Below, one piece after another: positions 9,500 to 21,332 of a DNA stretch of 64,000 nucleotides. Under the pieces are notes generated by a model. That model had not been told where the DNA came from. It saw nothing but the letters and a program-made list of their open reading frames with translations, and ran no database searches. Within the stretch, counting starts at the first letter, position 1. Every line of letters starts with the position of its first letter. The DNA is taken from the NCBI RefSeq assembly GCF_000316575.1, contig NC_019682.1, forward strand, positions 6,001,501 to 6,065,500, in the 5' to 3' direction. The translations under genes and the position numbers were made by a program. The DNA comes from Calothrix sp. PCC 7507. GTDB lineage: Bacteria; Cyanobacteriota; Cyanobacteriia; Cyanobacteriales; Nostocaceae.

Positions 9500-10615
9500 A
9501 TGAAATTTTTTTTTAGACATTCCTGGTTTACAGTCTGTCTGTTTGTGTTGTTGCCTTTAGTCAGTTGTGAACTTTGGGTTAATCAACATTTATTTGATTA
9601 TGTATCTTACACAAATAGTCAGAATATGGACCCTCAAATTAAATATTTTGAGGCAAGAAATGACTGGCGGTTTATCGCCTTAGGTAGTTCGGAGGTCAAA
9701 TGGGGAATTGAACCTTCACAGATTGCTCAAGATCTAGCTGTAAAAGGCGTCAATGTTTCGGGATTTAATCTAGGCTTCGATGGTTTTAACGAAAACTTCT
9801 ATTTGTCTATTTTACCTTTTTTGCAACTCCCTAAACGTTCTTCTCAACTAGATGTTGCTTTAATTGGGGTCAACTTAGTTGAGGAGAAAAAAATACTGCC
9901 CAGCAGTTTTGATGAAGGGTTTCCTTGTAATGGAATTCTGCAAAAGGCAGTATTAAAGTCAGCATTTGCTAAAGACTATGGTTTAGATCATTTTTGTAGC
10001 TCTAGCGGTTGGCAACAGTTTTTAGTAAAACCTTGGGAAAAGTTAAGTTCAATCTTCAGATATCGTCAAGCTATGCGGTCATTACTTTTAGGTTATGACC
10101 GTCCTACAGATTTGATTGGCGTTATTAGTAATAGTTTAGGGCAATATCCGAATGGATTTCACGCTCATAAAGCAGCTAAAGATAATTCGCAAGAGGTACA
10201 GATTGACTATCAACGTTTCTTAGCAGATAAGAAAACTCATCCTCAACTATTTCAGCCGATGGAACCACAAGCCTGGCCAACTCTGCTAAAACAGGATGGT
10301 TTTTTTGATCGTTGGGCTAATTATTTTATAGATTCGCAAGTGCTACCTGTGTTTTTTGCTTTGCCAACTAATCCCTTAATGATTGATGCTAGACATCGAA
10401 GAGAAGATTATCAACGGAATAGTCAGTTAATGCAGGTTTGGGCAGAAAAAAGAAATATTGTGTTTATCGATTTAGGAATCATGGATCGATATGACAAATT
10501 AATTTACTATAGTGACCATCGTCACCTGAGTGTTAATGGAGCAGTAACTTATTCTCGTGAACTTGGAAATGCTCTAGCTGCTAACCCTAAAGTTTTAAAA
10601 GTTTTGTCTAACTAA
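9500..10615 (+). CDS. SGNH-hydrolase-like periplasmic O-acyltransferase partner of MBOAT
   Basis: A 371-residue protein with one N-terminal membrane segment (residues about 8-24), so the catalytic part should be outside the cytoplasmic membrane. The SGNH/GDSL block I appears as IALGSSEVKWG near residues 59-69 with the nucleophile Ser. The late Asp-x-x-His block appears as YYSDHRHLS near residues 334-342. AlgJ/AlgX- and DltD-like proteins use this arrangement to pass acetyl groups from the MBOAT channel to polysaccharide. Proximity to the MBOAT gene supports the role; activity is inferred. Confidence 0.82.
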   Translation: MKFFFRHSWFTVCLFVLLPLVSCELWVNQHLFDYVSYTNSQNMDPQIKYFEARNDWRFIALGSSEVKWGIEPSQIAQDLAVKGVNVSGFNLGFDGFNENFYLSILPFLQLPKRSSQLDVALIGVNLVEEKKILPSSFDEGFPCNGILQKAVLKSAFAKDYGLDHFCSSSGWQQFLVKPWEKLSSIFRYRQAMRSLLLGYDRPTDLIGVISNSLGQYPNGFHAHKAAKDNSQEVQIDYQRFLADKKTHPQLFQPMEPQAWPTLLKQDGFFDRWANYFIDSQVLPVFFALPTNPLMIDARHRREDYQRNSQLMQVWAEKRNIVFIDLGIMDRYDKLIYYSDHRHLSVNGAVTYSRELGNALAANPKVLKVLSN

Positions 10616-10634
10616 ATTTATAGTATATCTACAG

Positions 10635-11711
10635 ATGAATCTTGTAAATATGTCAGAGCGAGGCGATCGCAATCTTATTTTATCTAGTTTAGTGCGACCC
10701 GCGAAAAGAAAAATAGACAATATCCAATATCGTGGTTTTGATATTTCTCCATCAGACACACCACAAATTTTGATTAAAAATGTTTTTAATTGGTATCCAT
10801 TTTGCGAACGTACAGAAGTTACAGGCTGGCTAGTATCAACTTTAGATAAAAAAGCTGAAGGGAATTACTTAGAAGTAGAACTTCAAGATCATCATGGCTC
10901 TATGATTGCTGCTAAAAAGGTTTATCTTAGTTCTAAGCCTAGTCCTGTCACCTTTCCGTCATCTTTAACTAATTGTTTGACTAGTGATCAGTATAGTTTA
11001 GTTTTACGACTTCCTAATTCTGCAGTAGGTCGTGTTTTTTTTATTGTTTATAAGGTTTTAGAGCGCTCTGATATTCTATCACTTTGCCAAGGACGTGGTG
11101 TAGAAATAGGTCCTGGAACGAATCCCCAAGTACTTCCAAGTACAAAGATAGATATCACTTATATAGAACAATCTTCTCCAGAACAATGGAATACTCTTTA
11201 CAATGATACAGGCAAATATCCTGTTAACCCTAAACTCTGGTCACGCTATCAAATTGGTGAAGCTCATTCTCTACCCGTACCTGACGGAAGCCTAGATTTC
11301 ATTTTTTCTAGCCATGTTTTTGAGCATTTAGCTAATCCTCTTGGACATCTGCAATATTGGCATAGCAAACTGAAAGCAGGAGGATTAATCTTGGCTGTTG
11401 TTCCTGATGTTGCTGGGTGTAAAGACTATGTTTATCGTCCTTGCCCTTTGAATAATATTTTACAAGAATATCAACAGGGAATAATGGAGCCCAATTTTGA
11501 ACACTATAATCGATGGGCAAAATATCGCGCTCCTGGTCAAGACCCCAAACTATTTTACGAAGCAAAACGTTCCATTCATGTGCATTTTTACACCAATCGC
11601 AATATGGCAGAATTGCTGTCATACGCAGTAGAGCATTTAGGCTATTCTTGGTTTAATATCCGACACACACCTAATCATAAGGATTTCTATTTTGTCTTAG
11701 CTAAAGCCTAA
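10635..11711 (+). CDS. Methyltransferase with an N-terminal beta-rich domain
   Basis: A 358-residue protein. Residues 1-150 resemble a beta-sandwich accessory module (EVTGWLVSTLDKKAEGN, then VYLSSKPSPVTFPSS), perhaps for binding glycan. The C-terminal half has a methyltransferase motif I, GRGVEIGPGTNPQVLPS, and a motif IV region, LDFIFSSHVFEHLANP, that includes the common EH pair. It follows the SGNH gene by 19 nt. Substrate could be the terminal sugar of the exported glycan, as methylation often caps ABC-exported polymers, but that is inference. Confidence 0.8.
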   Translation: MNLVNMSERGDRNLILSSLVRPAKRKIDNIQYRGFDISPSDTPQILIKNVFNWYPFCERTEVTGWLVSTLDKKAEGNYLEVELQDHHGSMIAAKKVYLSSKPSPVTFPSSLTNCLTSDQYSLVLRLPNSAVGRVFFIVYKVLERSDILSLCQGRGVEIGPGTNPQVLPSTKIDITYIEQSSPEQWNTLYNDTGKYPVNPKLWSRYQIGEAHSLPVPDGSLDFIFSSHVFEHLANPLGHLQYWHSKLKAGGLILAVVPDVAGCKDYVYRPCPLNNILQEYQQGIMEPNFEHYNRWAKYRAPGQDPKLFYEAKRSIHVHFYTNRNMAELLSYAVEHLGYSWFNIRHTPNHKDFYFVLAKA

Positions 11712-11818
11712 ATGGTAAATATCAATTTTGATTACCTGATTTAGGATGAGTTCGATTTCAAACTAAAGTTTCAATATCAGAATAAGCTACTAATGAGGTT
11801 TGAGAAGATATAGTGGGG

Positions 11819-12685
11819 ATGAGTTTTGAAAAAGAAAATAGAGAAAAACAAGTAGTAGTATACACTCCTGATAGCAGGATTCTCCATCCTCTACAGCTAT
11901 TTAAAGAAATGTACCGCGACTTATGGGCTTCCCGCGAGTTAGCGTGGCGCTTGCTAGTTAGGGATATTAAAGCACAGTACAGGCGGTCTTTTTTGGGAAT
12001 TTTTTGGGCTATCATACCTCCTGCACTCACCGCAGCAGGATTAACTTTTGCTAATCATACAGGAATGGTGAATGTAGGAAAAACTGATATACCTTATCCT
12101 GCTTTCGTCATGCTAGGCACGATTTTGTGGCAAACATTTTTAGATGCTCTTAATAGTCCACAAACAGCAATCGACACTTCACGTCCGCTACTGGCTCAAG
12201 TTAAATTTCCCCATGAGGCAATTATTCTCACTCAATTGGGTCAAGTACTATTTAACTTGTTAGTCAAGCTAATTTTGCTAGTTGCTTTATTTGTGATATT
12301 CAAAGTTTCCGTGAGTTGGACAATAATTTTTGCGCCTTTAGCATTTATTATTTTAATTTTATTAGGCATATCTATAGGACTATGGCTAGTTCCTGTAATA
12401 AATTTAGTGCAGGACGTATCAAGATCTATGGAAGTCATCACCTTAGCTTGGTTCTTTCTCACTCCAATTGCTTATCCTATTCCTAGTAGCGGCACCCTCT
12501 CCATTTTAGTAAAACTAAATCCTGTCACGTCCTTACTAGTAACAGCGCAAGAGTTGATTACCACAGGAGATTTATCACAATTTCCCTTATTTTTAATTAT
12601 GAGCGCTATAACTTTAGTAGGATTAATTCTGGGGTGGATAGTCTACCGTCTTTCCATACCTTTTCTAATTGAGAGGATCAGTTAA
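11819..12685 (+). CDS. wzm: ABC transporter permease, polysaccharide export (Wzm/ABC-2 type)
   Basis: A 288-residue inner-membrane protein with about six hydrophobic segments. The segments LVRDIKAQYRRSFLGIFWA and PAFVMLGTILWQTFLDALN are hallmarks of Wzm/KpsM/TagG permeases. An in-frame GTG at 11813 is an alternative start; a GAGAAG sequence at 11803-11808 could serve either. It is separated from the ATPase gene by only 2 nt. Together they should export a complete lipid-linked polysaccharide across the cytoplasmic membrane. Confidence 0.93.
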   Translation: MSFEKENREKQVVVYTPDSRILHPLQLFKEMYRDLWASRELAWRLLVRDIKAQYRRSFLGIFWAIIPPALTAAGLTFANHTGMVNVGKTDIPYPAFVMLGTILWQTFLDALNSPQTAIDTSRPLLAQVKFPHEAIILTQLGQVLFNLLVKLILLVALFVIFKVSVSWTIIFAPLAFIILILLGISIGLWLVPVINLVQDVSRSMEVITLAWFFLTPIAYPIPSSGTLSILVKLNPVTSLLVTAQELITTGDLSQFPLFLIMSAITLVGLILGWIVYRLSIPFLIERIS

Positions 12686-12687
12686 GC

Positions 12688-13974
12688 ATGACTAGGCAAA
12701 TAGATGACATAATCTCAGTCCCATCTCAAGCTGAAGATGATGATGTGATTCTTTCTGTGAATAATGTTTCCAAAAAGTTTTGTCGGAGTCTCAAGCAATC
12801 TTATCTTTATGGTCTCAAAGATATTGCTGCCGAATTGCTTGGCAAGCCACGATATAGTCACAAATTAAGAAAAGGTGAGTTTTGGGCGCTTGATAATGTC
12901 AGTATAGACGTTAAACGGGGTGAATCTATAGGTTTAATTGGTGTCAATGGTAGTGGTAAAACAACTTTATTAAGAATCATCAGTGGATTGATTAAGCCAG
13001 ACACTGGTAGTGTCAAAATCCGAGGCAGGATAGCTGCTCTCATTGCTTTAGGTGCTGGATTTAATCCTGTACTTAGTGGTAGAGAAAACGTCTTTATCAA
13101 CATGTCTATCCTGGGACTTTCAAAAAAGGAAATTGAAGAGAGCTTTCAAGAAGTAATTGACTTTGCCGAAATATGGGATGCTATTGATGCTCCTGTGAGA
13201 ACTTATAGTTCTGGCATGAAAGCTAGGTTGGGTTTTGCTTGTGCCATTTATACTAAACCAAAAATTCTTTTAATTGATGAGGTTCTAGCAGTAGGTGATG
13301 CTAGATTCCGAACTAAATGCTATCGCAAGTTAAATGAACTAAGAGAAAAAGGAACATCATTTGTTTTAGTTTCTCATAGCTCAAACGCAATATTAAATAT
13401 ATGTAACACTACCCTTTATCTAGCAAAAGGTAGAGCAGTAATACAGGGGACAACCGAGTTAGTTATGAGTAAGTATGAGGAGGACTTACTCATGATTGAT
13501 TCTGCTTCATCTAAAGGAGAATTGGCAAATCGAATCGAAAATGCTGACAATTCAGAAGAACTGCATATTATTTCGGTTTTGTTCAAAGACGAACAAGGTC
13601 AAAATCTCGAATCACTCGTTAGCGGTAAACCAATAACTTTATGTATAAGATGCACATCTTGTACAATGGTAGAGAAGGCTATTGTAGGTATTATTATCAG
13701 GGAAATTAATGGAGAAGAAGATTGTGTTTTAAGCATCAATAGTGAAACTGATAAACAATACTTAGTTATACTTCCTGGGGAAAATGAAATTAAAATGATG
13801 ATGCCATATTGTGGATTAAAACCAGGTTTATATACTATGAAAATTAATATTAGTAGGCGTCCATTTTATGTATACGATATGGTGGAGTCCTTTAGATTTG
13901 AAGTGAGGAGAACTAAAAACATGAATTTATGTAAATTCTATCAACCTCGTAGTTGGGAAATTGAGCAATTATAA
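12688..13974 (+). CDS. wzt: ABC transporter ATP-binding protein with C-terminal Wzt-type domain
   Basis: A 428-residue ATPase. Walker A GVNGSGKTTLL begins at residue 85, the signature YSSGMKARLGFA at about 173, and Walker B ILLIDEVLAVGD at about 193. About 150 residues follow the nucleotide-binding domain and look like the beta-sandwich Wzt_C domain (EELHIISVLFKDEQGQ and later strands). In O-antigen exporters this domain recognises a capped, often methylated, non-reducing end. That makes the several nearby methyltransferases likely terminators of chain growth. This link is inference from known Wzt biology. Confidence 0.93.
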   Translation: MTRQIDDIISVPSQAEDDDVILSVNNVSKKFCRSLKQSYLYGLKDIAAELLGKPRYSHKLRKGEFWALDNVSIDVKRGESIGLIGVNGSGKTTLLRIISGLIKPDTGSVKIRGRIAALIALGAGFNPVLSGRENVFINMSILGLSKKEIEESFQEVIDFAEIWDAIDAPVRTYSSGMKARLGFACAIYTKPKILLIDEVLAVGDARFRTKCYRKLNELREKGTSFVLVSHSSNAILNICNTTLYLAKGRAVIQGTTELVMSKYEEDLLMIDSASSKGELANRIENADNSEELHIISVLFKDEQGQNLESLVSGKPITLCIRCTSCTMVEKAIVGIIIREINGEEDCVLSINSETDKQYLVILPGENEIKMMMPYCGLKPGLYTMKINISRRPFYVYDMVESFRFEVRRTKNMNLCKFYQPRSWEIEQL

Positions 13975-14006
13975 TTATATAAATAATATCATTAATCTTT
14001 TCAAAG

Positions 14007-14741
14007 ATGTCTCAGAAAATTAATTCAAGCAGTCCTTTTCCCCATGATTTACCTTATGAAGAGATATATGCAGAAAGAATACCTTTGTTGTACATATTTA
14101 GAAATGCCGTGGCTAGCCTTAACAGCAATCAAGGTAAAGGAAACCCTTTAGCTGTAAGTTTGCGGAATTTTGCATCATTAATATTTTCCAGTGATGATTA
14201 TTTAGCTGCAGAATGCGGCGTATATATGGGACATAGTTTGATTGCCTGTGCTGAAATAGCTAGACAATATCGATTACCCATACATATGTACGGCTTGGAT
14301 ACATTTACTGGATTGCCAGATCTTTCGGAAGTTGATAAACTTTACGCATCGCCGAACGTGTTACAAAAAGCTGATTTGCTGTTTGCCGACACATCTATTG
14401 AAGATGTGCAAGCTAGAATTGATGCTAAAAATTTAACAAAATATGTAACGTTAATACCAGGTTTATTCAGTGAAACTTTGATTAATCTGCCAGATAAAAA
14501 GTATTTTTTTGTAAATATAGATTGTGATCTTTATGAACCCCACATTGAATGTTTAGAATTCTTTTATCCGAAAATGGAACAGGGAGGAATTATGTTTTTT
14601 GATGATTACCATTCCGTAGAGTACTCTATGGCATCTAAAGCAATAGATAAATTCATGTCAAAGCGTCCAGAAAAATTATTTCACCTGCATTTTGGACGTG
14701 AACGCACCAACTATAAAAAAGCTTTTATTGTGAAGTATTAA
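14007..14741 (+). CDS. TylF/MycF-like O-methyltransferase
   Basis: A 244-residue protein of the macrocin O-methyltransferase family. The SAM-binding start is AAECGVYMGHSLIACAEIA (near residues 70-88), followed by IHMYGLDTFTGLP, which is close to the TylF consensus. The region NIDCDLYEPHIECLEFFYP with GGIMFFDDYH contains the acidic residues that bind metal in this family. TylF enzymes methylate sugar hydroxyls, so it probably caps or decorates the exported glycan. It lies 32 nt after the Wzt gene. Confidence 0.88.
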   Translation: MSQKINSSSPFPHDLPYEEIYAERIPLLYIFRNAVASLNSNQGKGNPLAVSLRNFASLIFSSDDYLAAECGVYMGHSLIACAEIARQYRLPIHMYGLDTFTGLPDLSEVDKLYASPNVLQKADLLFADTSIEDVQARIDAKNLTKYVTLIPGLFSETLINLPDKKYFFVNIDCDLYEPHIECLEFFYPKMEQGGIMFFDDYHSVEYSMASKAIDKFMSKRPEKLFHLHFGRERTNYKKAFIVKY

Positions 14742-14759
14742 ATACTAAATTTAAGTACC

Positions 14760-15437
14760 TTGAAATATTTACCTAAGTTTAAATTAATCTATTTGGGTAA
14801 ATTTATGCTGTTATGTATAGCTAGCATTGATCACTGGCTAGATAATGTTACAGTGAAATTTCGCCAAGCATATTTCCCAATTAAGTACCGACTTGGTAGT
14901 TGTGGCACTAACACTGTATTTGGCAAAGGAATATCTATTGAAGGGATTGGAAATAATATCTATCTAGGAAACAATGTACGTATAGGTGATAATGTAAAAA
15001 TTATATGTACAAATGAAAGTTCCAAAATATACATAGGTGATAATTCAATTATTTATTTTGGATCTTGCATAGACACGGGTCCAGGAGGATCAATTAACCT
15101 TGGTGCAAATAACACAATTAATCCATATTGTGTGATATACGGTCATGGAGGATTGACTACTGGTAGATACGTAAGAATCGCATCTCACACCGTAATAATT
15201 CCAGCTAACCATATATATAAAGATCCTCATAAACTGATTGCAAAACAGGGTCTTAGTAAAAAGGGAATCAAGATAGAAGATAATGTTTGGATTGGTACTG
15301 GTAGCCGAATTTTAGATGGTGTGAATATCGGTCATGGTAGTGTAATAGGTGCTGGTGCTGTCGTAACTAAACCTGTACCACCTATGGCGGTAGTTACTGG
15401 TGTACCGGCAAAAATTATCAAAATGCGTAGCGAGTAA
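14760..15437 (+). CDS. Hexapeptide-repeat acyltransferase (left-handed beta-helix)
   Basis: A 225-residue protein built largely of hexapeptide turns such as IYLGNNVRIGDNVKI and VWIGTGSRILDGVNIGHGSVIG. It ends VTGVPAKIIKMRS, the usual coil of WbbJ/NeuD/CysE-like acetyltransferases. A TTG at 14760 opens the frame; the ATG at 14805 is an alternative start after a hydrophobic stretch. It probably acetylates a sugar in the cytoplasm using acetyl-CoA. The sugar is unknown. Confidence 0.85.
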   Translation: MKYLPKFKLIYLGKFMLLCIASIDHWLDNVTVKFRQAYFPIKYRLGSCGTNTVFGKGISIEGIGNNIYLGNNVRIGDNVKIICTNESSKIYIGDNSIIYFGSCIDTGPGGSINLGANNTINPYCVIYGHGGLTTGRYVRIASHTVIIPANHIYKDPHKLIAKQGLSKKGIKIEDNVWIGTGSRILDGVNIGHGSVIGAGAVVTKPVPPMAVVTGVPAKIIKMRSE

Positions 15438-15449
15438 ATAGAGTTAGAT

Positions 15450-16429
15450 GTGAATGATAAAAACTACTATTTTAAGGTGATTGAACTGCTGAAAGTAGAA
15501 GCAGAGGCGATCGCCAAAGCGACAACTCGTCTAGAAGCAGAGCAAGTTCAGGGGGCAATTAAACTTTTATATACTTGTCAGGGCAAAGTTGTCGTCGTGG
15601 GAATTGGTAAGTCTGGCATTGTAGCTCGTAAAATAGCTGCAACTCTTACTAGTACAGGAACATCTGCTATTTATCTCCACCCTGCAGATGCTCTACATGG
15701 AGATTTGGGGATAGTTACTTCAGGAGATGTAGCTATTGCTCTCAGTAATAGTGGTGAGACTGAGGAACTAATTTCTATATTCCCCTATTTAAACCATCGT
15801 CAAGTACCGATTATTGCTATTCTAGGCAACATAAATTCAACTCTGGCGCGGAATGCGGATGTCGTCCTTGATGCTTCCGTAGACAAAGAAGCTTGTCCGC
15901 TTAACCTTGCACCGACAACTAGCACTACAGTAGCTTTGGCAATTGGGGATGCGATCGCTATGACGTTAATGCAAGTCAAAGGACTGACACCAGAAGACTT
16001 CGCGCTGAATCACCCCGCTGGCAGATTAGGAAAACGCCTGACTTTGAGAGTCGTTGATATTATGCATGGTGGTGACGAAAATCCCACAATTGCACCGACA
16101 GCCACATGGTTGGAAGTAATTACCGCGATCAGCCAGGGTGGATTGGGTGCTGTCAATGTTGTCGATCATTCCGGTTGCTTACTGGGAATTATTACTGATG
16201 GAGACTTGCGAAGAACTTTCCAAAAAATTGACCCAACCAAGTTGGAAAGTATCGCCAGTCATGTAATTATGACCAAGAATCCCATTACTGTTTCCCCGGA
16301 CTGTTTAGCTTATGATGCTTTGCAGACGATGGAAAACCGTCCTTCACAAATTTCTGTAATGCCGGTAGTCGATGCACAGGGGATTTGTTTAGGGTTGATT
16401 AGGCTGCATGATATTGTGAGGAGTGGTGT

Positions 16430-16433
<4 letters not shown>
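15450..16433 (+). CDS. kdsD: Arabinose-5-phosphate isomerase (KdsD/KpsF/GutQ family)
   Basis: A 327-residue protein with an N-terminal SIS sugar-isomerase domain and two C-terminal CBS domains. The SIS part has KVVVVGIGKSGIVARKIA (about residues 48-65), the phosphate-binding SNSGETEE and the family motif HPAGRLGKR. CBS repeats follow from about residue 205. It converts ribulose-5-phosphate to arabinose-5-phosphate, the first committed step to Kdo. It opens a four-gene block with kdsB, kdsA and kdsC, which settles the role over GutQ. GTG start; the stop overlaps kdsB by 4 nt. Confidence 0.95.
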
Positions 16434-18487
<2,054 letters not shown>

Positions 18488-18512
<25 letters not shown>

Positions 18513-19357
18513 CTCAATGGTTTAAATTACCCTACTCATTCACGAAAAATAGAATATTTCTGACACAGAATGAATTGCCGTTCAGTGGGTACGATGAACA
18601 CAGAAATAAAATTAAATTTGTAGACTCTTTAAGTGATGATAACTTAAAGGAATTAAACAAAATCTTAAAATGGAATTGTTTCGTAATAGATAATAATGGC
18701 AGGAGATTTGGTAACCTAGCTCGGCGTGGCAAACGGCACACACCACAAATCATTCCTGACAGAAGAATATTGTTAATGAATGAATACTTTAACTTAGCAG
18801 ACAAGCACGTTTTGGAAATTGGTTGTTTTGAAGGTATTCATACAATTGGTCTAGCACAATATGCCAAGCAGGTTACAGCATTCGATTCTCGGATGGAAAA
18901 CGTTGTGAAAACTATTGTTCGCTGTTCTTTATTTGGAGTGAATCCTCCTGTTTTTAAATTAAATATAGAAGAAAATATAGACCAGTATAGCAATTTACTA
19001 TCAGCTGATGTTATGCACCACGTAGGTGTTCTTTACCACTTAAAAAACCCAGTTCAACATTTACTTGATTTAAAAAAATATATTCGCCTTGGCTTAATGT
19101 TGGATACTCATTACTCTCTCGATCAAGACGCTAAAGATACATATGAAGTTAATGGCAAAACATATACTTATAAAAAATGCCGAGAACAAGGATATGCCGA
19201 TGTCTTCTCAGGTATGTATGAATCATCAAAATGGTTGAGATTAGATGATATAGTCTCAATTTTACAGGAAGTAGGCTTTGGACAAGTAGATATAGTAGAA
19301 CACAGAAATGAGCGTAATGGTCCCCGTGTTCTATTACTGGCTAAAAAGCATCAATAA
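18488..19357 (+). CDS. Class I SAM-dependent methyltransferase
   Basis: A 289-residue protein with a methyltransferase core in the middle: KHVLEIGCFEGIHTIGLA (about residues 98-115) is motif I and VTAFDSRMENV gives the acidic residue that binds the ribose. DVMHHVGVLYHLKNP resembles the motif-IV region of DUF1698/CmoB-like methyltransferases. It overlaps kdsC by 25 nt, so it is co-transcribed with the Kdo genes and could methylate Kdo or a neighbouring sugar, though that is only suggested by position. Confidence 0.83.
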
Positions 19358-19388
19358 AAAGGTAGTGTTGATCTGAGGTTTAAATGTC

Positions 19389-20333
19389 GTGGAGGAAAGA
19401 GAACTTATTGCATTAAATATTGAGAGTCCCATACAGATATTTGTAGGAACTCAAGAAGAACAGATGCTAGCCGTCAAAGTCTTAGAGTACTCAATCAAAA
19501 AGTACGCCTCTATGCCGGTGGAAGTCACACCTCTATTTATAGCAGTACGCAAAGCCGGAATCCGAATTCCCGAACCTCAAGACCCAAAAATAAAACCACA
19601 AACTCCATTTAGCTTCCAAAGGTTTGCAATTCCTGCGCTTAACGGCTATCGTGGCAGAGCTATTTATCTCGACTCTGATATGCAAGTTTTCCGAGATATT
19701 AAGGAATTATGGTTACTACCATTTAACGGAGCAGACCTACTTTCTGTTTATGAACCAGGAGACTCTCAAAGAGTGTCTCAATTCAGTGTGATGGTCATTA
19801 ATTGCGAACAACTAAACTGGAACGTAGAACAGTTAGTGAGAGATTTAGAAATGGGTAAATGGACTTACAAGCAATTTATTTTAGAAATGAGTCCAGCTAG
19901 CAAAATTGCATCTGTTATTCCAACTGAATGGAATGATTTAGAGCGTTATAGCGAAGATAAGACAGCTTTAACTCATTACACTGATATGCCAAATCAGCCG
20001 TGGCTAAATACGCATAACCCTTTAGGATGGCTATGGTGTCAAGAACTTTTGAATGCCATTCAAGAAGGCTTTATTAGTGAACAATTTGTGAAAACAGAAG
20101 TTGCTAGAGGATGGGTCAGACCTTCCCTAATTTATCAGTTAGATCATAAAATAATTGATCCAAGTCAACTACCTGTCTCTGTAATTCAAAAAGATAGACT
20201 TGAATTCGTCCCTCCTCATGCGATGAAAAGAATTATAAAATCCATTATGAGTCACCAGCAAATTCCACAATTTTTGAAAAAAGTTGTCCTAAAAACTTAT
20301 GCATTAGCTCGGTTTTTTAGCTATAAAAATTAA
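19389..20333 (+). CDS. GT8-family glycosyltransferase (second copy)
   Basis: A 314-residue GT-A enzyme. The first strand is IQIFVGTQEEQMLAVKVLEYS, close to the first GT8 gene at 3891. The metal site is a DSD in RAIYLDSDMQVFRD, and the late histidine motif is ALTHYTDMPNQPW. The two genes are paralogues within one locus and may add different sugars or the same sugar at different positions. GTG start; no better in-frame ATG lies nearby. Confidence 0.88.
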   Translation: MEERELIALNIESPIQIFVGTQEEQMLAVKVLEYSIKKYASMPVEVTPLFIAVRKAGIRIPEPQDPKIKPQTPFSFQRFAIPALNGYRGRAIYLDSDMQVFRDIKELWLLPFNGADLLSVYEPGDSQRVSQFSVMVINCEQLNWNVEQLVRDLEMGKWTYKQFILEMSPASKIASVIPTEWNDLERYSEDKTALTHYTDMPNQPWLNTHNPLGWLWCQELLNAIQEGFISEQFVKTEVARGWVRPSLIYQLDHKIIDPSQLPVSVIQKDRLEFVPPHAMKRIIKSIMSHQQIPQFLKKVVLKTYALARFFSYKN

Positions 20334-20483
20334 TAGTTAAATCATGTTTATAAATGTAATCTGTAATTATCAATTGCTAATTCACCAACAAAAATAAACC
20401 TAAAATAAAAATGCTTTTATTGACATAATAAAGTTCTGGCTTTTAACATCAGAGCCTCACGGCTAGGAACTAATTTAACTGAC

Positions 20484-21332
20484 ATGATTTATTTTTTAAC
20501 AGTTAACTACTATTCTACAGAACTCCTGGCAAAATTAATCAATTCTTTGTCAGTTGGTACAACTATAGAATATAAAATAGTTATCATTAACAATTCACCT
20601 AATGATGATTCGATTGCCCAGCTTAAAAGTGAATCTGTCATAATTATTGAGGCTGGGGAGAATCTAGGATTTGGCAGTGCTTGTAATATAGGAATTCGCT
20701 GGATTTACACTCAATATCCCCAAGCTATTATTTGGATAATTAACCCAGATGCTTATCTGCCAAACAATATTTTAGATAAAGTTAAGCCATTTTTTACATC
20801 ACACCCACAGTTAGCAATTGTTGGTACAATTATTTATACTCCTATAGGAAAAGTTTGGTTTGCTGGCGGTCGATTTATTGCTACAACTGGTGCAATCTTC
20901 ACTGAAGACTTACTAAAAAATTCCGATGCAGATTATGTCAGTTGTGATTGGGTTTCAGGCTGTAGCTTAATCATTAATCTCTGTAAATTTGATGATTGTC
21001 CTTGGTTTGATCCTGCTTACTTTCTCTATTATGAAGATTTTGATTTTTGTAGGCGCTATGCCAATCAAGGATATTTGATTGCAGTCACAAAACAGTTGGT
21101 TGTTTTACATCAGCCATCTTCAATTACTAATAGAAATATTTTTCTTAAAACTAAACACAGTACCTACAGTTATTTATTGACTATAAAAAAATATACAAAT
21201 ATGCTGATTTTGCTGATCAGATTAAGTAGAGTGATTTTATATGCACTTATACTGCTGGCGATCAAACCTCAAGTGGCATTTGGTAAACTTTATGGTGTGT
21301 TAATTTATTGTCAGCGATCGCTAAAATTCTGA
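20484..21332 (+). CDS. GT2-family glycosyltransferase (rhamnosyltransferase-like)
   Basis: A 282-residue GT-A protein. It begins IYFLTVNYYSTELLAKLI, has a donor-site IWIINPDAYLPNNIL and a late acceptor-site YYEDFDFCRRYANQGY. These are typical of WbbL/RfbF-type rhamnosyltransferases, a good match to the dTDP-sugar epimerase in the same locus. The C-terminus has a hydrophobic stretch (about residues 245-262). A 150-nt gap separates it from the previous gene, so a secondary promoter is possible. Its stop overlaps the next start by one base (TGATG). Confidence 0.87.
   Translation: MIYFLTVNYYSTELLAKLINSLSVGTTIEYKIVIINNSPNDDSIAQLKSESVIIIEAGENLGFGSACNIGIRWIYTQYPQAIIWIINPDAYLPNNILDKVKPFFTSHPQLAIVGTIIYTPIGKVWFAGGRFIATTGAIFTEDLLKNSDADYVSCDWVSGCSLIINLCKFDDCPWFDPAYFLYYEDFDFCRRYANQGYLIAVTKQLVVLHQPSSITNRNIFLKTKHSTYSYLLTIKKYTNMLILLIRLSRVILYALILLAIKPQVAFGKLYGVLIYCQRSLKF

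Noticed and set aside
21308-21331. TTG start for the last GT4 gene of the first locus
   Set aside because: It would overlap the upstream gene by 25 nt; ATG at 21332 gives a TGATG coupling and the natural N-terminal strand.
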